Below, piece after piece: positions 61,443-64,000 of a stretch of 64,000 nucleotides of DNA (positions within the stretch are counted from its first letter, which is position 1; each line of letters starts with the position of its first letter). The notes under the pieces were generated by a model. That model worked only from the letters and a program-made list of their open reading frames with translations, made no database searches and was not told the DNA's origin. Both the position numbers and the translations under genes were made by a program. Origin of the DNA: Massiliimalia massiliensis (GTDB lineage Bacteria > Bacillota > Clostridia > Oscillospirales > Ruminococcaceae); contig NZ_FUHT01000003.1 in assembly GCF_900155615.1 (NCBI RefSeq), forward strand, positions 434,001 to 498,000, read 5' to 3'.

Positions 61443-61823
61443 AGCGGCGTTGATGAAAAACACTGTTCTGCAAAATCAAATATTTTTGCTAAACTATCGG
61501 TACCGATTGAGTATGAATTTAAACGTGTAGCCTCCGGGGAACATGGCAGTATGGGCACTCCGCATATAGTTGGGATTACGGCAGCAGACCAGTGGCTGTA
61601 CTGTAATCCGTTTGAAGATGCAAGGCTCAGTGACGATGAAATTGCAGTCGCAACAGTACTAGAAAGAAAGGGAGAATATGTTCATGGCGGCAATAGCTTT
61701 TATTCCTTTGAGGAAGGGTGTCAGGACCAGTATCTTATCATTATATTAAAGGAAGCGATGAACACTGGAAAACAATCGAGACCCAGACACGGCTATGGGC
61801 AGAGCGGGGATGAGCAGACATGA
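61443..61823 (+). pseudogene. Gfo/Idh/MocA oxidoreductase, C-terminal remnant
   Basis: A stop codon at 61440-61442 precedes an open stretch of 126 codons that looks like the C-terminal end of a Gfo/Idh/MocA-family oxidoreductase: LSDDEIAVATVLERKGEYV, GGNSFYSFEEGCQDQYL and LKEAMNTGKQ. No NAD-binding N-terminus is found upstream, so it is a remnant. Such dehydrogenases often stand near mannonate dehydratase genes, and UxuA is 1.2 kb away here. Its last bases overlap the VOC remnant (ATGA). Family call by remembered motif only. Confidence 0.6.
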
Positions 61824-62202
61824 GGACAGAACATGTTGCATTATATACGATTCGTTTGGAAGAAATGAAAGTATTTTATGAATTCTATTTTGGAGTAAAT
61901 GCAAATCAGAAGTATCAGAATCCGGTAACTGGGCTGAAGACCTATTTTCTGTCTTTTGACGGCGGAATCAGACTCGAGTTGATGAGCCATCCTGAATACC
62001 AAAATCGACGGGATGCCCTCGGATTGGCTGCCATCATGTTGCAATTCGTTGTTCCGATTGAAAACAAGTTGATCAGATGACGAAATGTTTGAGACAGGAT
62101 GGGTATCGAATTTATGACAATCCTCGGATTACTGGTGATGGGTATTATGAAATCGAAATTTTTGATCCGGCTGGGAATTTGATTGAGTTGATAGCAGACT
62201 GA
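61820..62202 (+). pseudogene. VOC-family (glyoxalase-like) protein, frameshifted
   Basis: The first frame reads MRTEHVALYTIRLEEMKVFY and a VOC-like strand pattern with LELMSHPE, then leaves the family after about residue 70. Moving two bases, another frame resumes with CHHVAIRCSD, an in-frame TGA, and KQVDQMTKCLRQDGYRI, NPRITGDGYYE and DPAGNLIELIAD before its own stop at 62200-62202. Together these make one VOC protein broken by a frameshift and a nonsense codon. It may once have been coupled to the oxidoreductase before it. Confidence 0.75.
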
Positions 62203-62420
62203 TATTTATAAATTACAGGTAGAAGATGTCCTCAATCAGGAATCATTTACCGACCTTCTGAATAATATTCTGGGAGTTTGTGGTGGGACGAAAAATTCAT
62301 AATGTTGAAGTTGAGAAAAACAACCGCCCAAACTGATGAACTACCGATACCCTTTTGCCCTTAATGGCTTTTAGTGTGTATATTTGATATTTGAATGGCA
62401 GATGTCAACTGTCGCAGACA

Positions 62421-62456
62421 AAAGCGCCCCCATATTATATAGTATGGGAGCGCTTT
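62421..62456 (-). terminator. terminator of the uxuA-ogt operon
   Basis: On the minus strand, AAAGCG...CCCATA pairs with TATGGG...CGCTTT and is followed by TTTTGTCT, about 50 bases after the methyltransferase stop. Confidence 0.75.
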
Positions 62457-62507
62457 ACTCGTTTATAGTATTTCAATCGTCTTTTCCGGACAGATACCCA
62501 TGCAGTT

Positions 62508-63044
62508 TTAAAGGGCAGTTCCTTTTTGGGGTACAAACAGGTTTTCCATATCGATCTTTTCCAACGTGAGCAGGCCAATTTTCTTTTCAATGCCGCCGGC
62601 ATAGCCTGTCAGGCTTCCGTTGCTGCCGACAACTCTGTGGCAGGGGATGATGATGGAAATTGGATTATGGCCCACCGCACCGCCTACTGCCTGTGCAGAC
62701 ATTGCTTTTTGTCCTTTATTTTCGGCAATAATTGCGGCAATTTGCCCATAGGTCATTACCTGCCCATAGGGAATCCGCATCAAGATTTCCCATATGGCAA
62801 GCCGAAACGGAGAACCATTTAAATACAACGGCGGGGTAAAATCTGGAATCTCGCCGCGAAAATAGAGGTCAAGCCACTGCTTAGTCTGCTCAAAAACAGG
62901 TAAATTTTTTTCTTCATGCTCGGCTGATAGCGTGTCGGCAAAATATTTTTGTCCGTCAAACCACAGGCCGGTCAGGCATTCTCCATTGCTGGCAATGGTA
63001 ATATTGCCCAGAGGGGAGTGATATTTATCTATGTACTGCATCAT
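62508..63044 (-). CDS. ogt: methylated-DNA--[protein]-cysteine S-methyltransferase (Ogt type)
   Basis: A 178-residue DNA repair protein that moves the methyl group from O6-methylguanine to its own cysteine. The active site is complete: IIIPCHRVVGSNGSLTGYAGG with acceptor C135, and the helix-turn-helix YGQIAAIIAENK lies before it. It begins 9 bases after the UxuA stop, so the two are probably co-transcribed, with no clear functional reason. Tandem ATGs stand at 63044 and 63041. Confidence 0.93.
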   Translation of the reverse strand: MMQYIDKYHSPLGNITIASNGECLTGLWFDGQKYFADTLSAEHEEKNLPVFEQTKQWLDLYFRGEIPDFTPPLYLNGSPFRLAIWEILMRIPYGQVMTYGQIAAIIAENKGQKAMSAQAVGGAVGHNPISIIIPCHRVVGSNGSLTGYAGGIEKKIGLLTLEKIDMENLFVPQKGTAL

Positions 63045-63053
63045 TTTATACCT

Positions 63054-64000
63054 TTAATACTTTTCTTCTTTTTCTGCCGCTTCAAATAACCCATTAATAT
63101 AGGCAGCGCCTAACGCACGGTCAAATAATCCATAACCAGGCTTTCCTTGTTCGCCCCAAATCATCCGGCCATGGTCAGGACGGACATATCCGTTAAATCC
63201 ATGTTTTACCAGCGTCTTTACAACATCGTATAGGTCGAGAGAGCCACATCGGCTTGGATGCGGTGCTTCAAAAAAGCTGTGATCGCCTGTATGCCGGACA
63301 TTTCTAAGATGAACAAAGGGAATCCGATCCGCAAATTCTTCTGCAATGGCTGCCACGTCGTTTGCAAGATTTGCCCCATAGGAACCTGTGCAGAGGGTAA
63401 TACCATTAGATGGGCTGTCTGTGATTGAAACCATTCTGCGGATGCTGTCAGCCCCTGTGATAATGCGGGGAAGCCCGAATATTCCCCATGGCGGATCATC
63501 CGGATGAATTGCCATTTTAATCCCAGCTTCCTCTGCGACAGGAATCACGGCGTGCAGAAATTCACTAAGGTTGCTCCAGAGCGTTTCACTGTCAAGTGTA
63601 CGCCAGCGTTCAATCAGGCGTCGCATTTCATCCATTGTATAGCTTTCATCCCAGCCGGGAAGAGAAAGGGAACCAGAGGCAGGATTCATAGCCAGCACAT
63701 CCTGGTATTCATAGCTGAGGGTATTGGAGCCGTCCTCTAATTCTTTACTCAGATCACTTCTCAGCCAATCAAACACCGGCATAAAATTGTAACACACTAC
63801 GCGGATGCCGAATTCACCCAACCGCCTAAGATTTTCACAGTAATTTTCAATCAACCGCGGCGCGTCCGCACCGCCGAGTTTAATCTCTTCATGAACCGGA
63901 ACACTCTCAACGACTTCAAAGGCAAGGCCGTTTTGTTCCGCCGCCTGTTTTAATGCAGCGATGCTTTCTCTTGGCCAAACCTCACCGGGCGGAGTGTCGT
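63054..64000 (-). CDS. uxuA: mannonate dehydratase, 5' end outside window
   Basis: The last 314 residues of UxuA, running off the window end; about 40 N-terminal residues are missing. It turns D-mannonate into 2-keto-3-deoxygluconate in hexuronate catabolism. Family motifs are clear: YNFMPVFDW, MAIHPDDPPWGIFGLPRI with metal-binding His, GSYGA, HLRNV and GYVRPDHGRMIWGE near the end. An Ogt gene follows and a decayed Gfo/Idh remnant is near, so a uronate locus likely continues past the window. Confidence 0.95.
   Translation of the reverse strand, partial: DTPPGEVWPRESIAALKQAAEQNGLAFEVVESVPVHEEIKLGGADAPRLIENYCENLRRLGEFGIRVVCYNFMPVFDWLRSDLSKELEDGSNTLSYEYQDVLAMNPASGSLSLPGWDESYTMDEMRRLIERWRTLDSETLWSNLSEFLHAVIPVAEEAGIKMAIHPDDPPWGIFGLPRIITGADSIRRMVSITDSPSNGITLCTGSYGANLANDVAAIAEEFADRIPFVHLRNVRHTGDHSFFEAPHPSRCGSLDLYDVVKTLVKHGFNGYVRPDHGRMIWGEQGKPGYGLFDRALGAAYINGLFEAAEKEEKY

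Noticed and set aside
61278-61463. Small minus-strand protein of 61 codons
   Set aside because: It has no ribosome site or family likeness and lies in a degraded region.
62384-62569. Small plus-strand protein of 61 codons
   Set aside because: It overlaps the terminator and 3' end of the ogt gene on the other strand and shows no family likeness.
1-64000. CRISPR array, prophage or insertion sequence
   Set aside because: No regularly spaced repeats, phage structural genes or transposases were seen. The only repeats are the 88-bp palindromes.

Overview
The window looks like chromosome of a gut-type member of the Clostridia (Bacillota). The evidence is moderate GC, clostridial protein families (DUF4317, PocR-AraC regulators, YesM/YesN two-component pairs, RamA-like corrinoid activators), strong Shine-Dalgarno sites and TTGACA/TATAAT promoters. 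I cannot name a family or genus. No transposase, integrase, phage gene or CRISPR array is visible. The window is almost wholly carbohydrate uptake and catabolism plus corrinoid-dependent methyl transfer.

Layout. (1) 1-11915, plus strand: the end of one GH36 alpha-galactosidase, a complete second one, a CUT1 sugar ABC transporter, two UroD-like methyltransferase-fold proteins, a small M24 metallopeptidase-fold protein, a zinc alcohol dehydrogenase, an enolase-superfamily dehydratase and a DapA-type aldolase. The last three resemble an oxidise / dehydrate / aldol-cleave sugar acid route. (2) 12053-15484: an APH-like kinase, a DUF4317 protein and a PocR-AraC regulator. (3) 15735-19474: a corrinoid methyl-transfer operon (corrinoid protein, zinc UroD-like methyltransferase, DUF2284, RamA-like activator). 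(4) 19555-20670, minus: a cobalamin riboswitch in front of a DUF4430 (transcobalamin-like) protein and an ECF S component. (5) 20765-26205: an AraC regulator, another UroD-like protein and a second CUT1 transporter. (6) 26503-34630: a third CUT1 transporter with a GH32 fructosidase and a YesM/YesN pair. (7) 34778-47545: a transglutaminase-like lipoprotein, then FrlD and FrlB homologues bracketing a fourth CUT1 transporter, a YesM/YesN pair, a GH31 glycosidase and a YitT membrane protein, which suggests Amadori-product use. (8) 47632-49578, minus: a cell-surface beta-helix protein behind a c-di-GMP-I riboswitch. (9) tRNA-Gly(CCC) at 49930. (10) 50076-60802: a YesM/YesN pair divergent from a fifth CUT1 transporter, an unclassified TIM-barrel hydrolase-like protein, an aldo/keto reductase and a GarR-like dehydrogenase. 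(11) 60803-62500: a decayed stretch with two pseudogene fragments. (12) 62508-64000, minus: an Ogt-type methyltransferase and mannonate dehydratase UxuA, cut by the window end.

Five CUT1 transporters are present but no ABC ATPase, so a shared MsmX-type ATPase elsewhere is expected. Four of the five solute-binding protein genes are followed at once by a hairpin before the permease genes. An 88-bp palindromic repeat occurs in two identical copies (2558-2645, 51675-51762) and one diverged copy of the same length (49599-49686), each in a gene boundary or leader.

The most interesting material is the meeting of corrinoid methyl-transfer proteins with sugar catabolism (four UroD-like proteins in 17 kb, a corrinoid operon and a B12-controlled uptake pair), the riboswitch-controlled surface protein, the 88-bp repeat family, the Amadori/GH31 locus and the unclassified glycosidase-like protein at 56866-59079.
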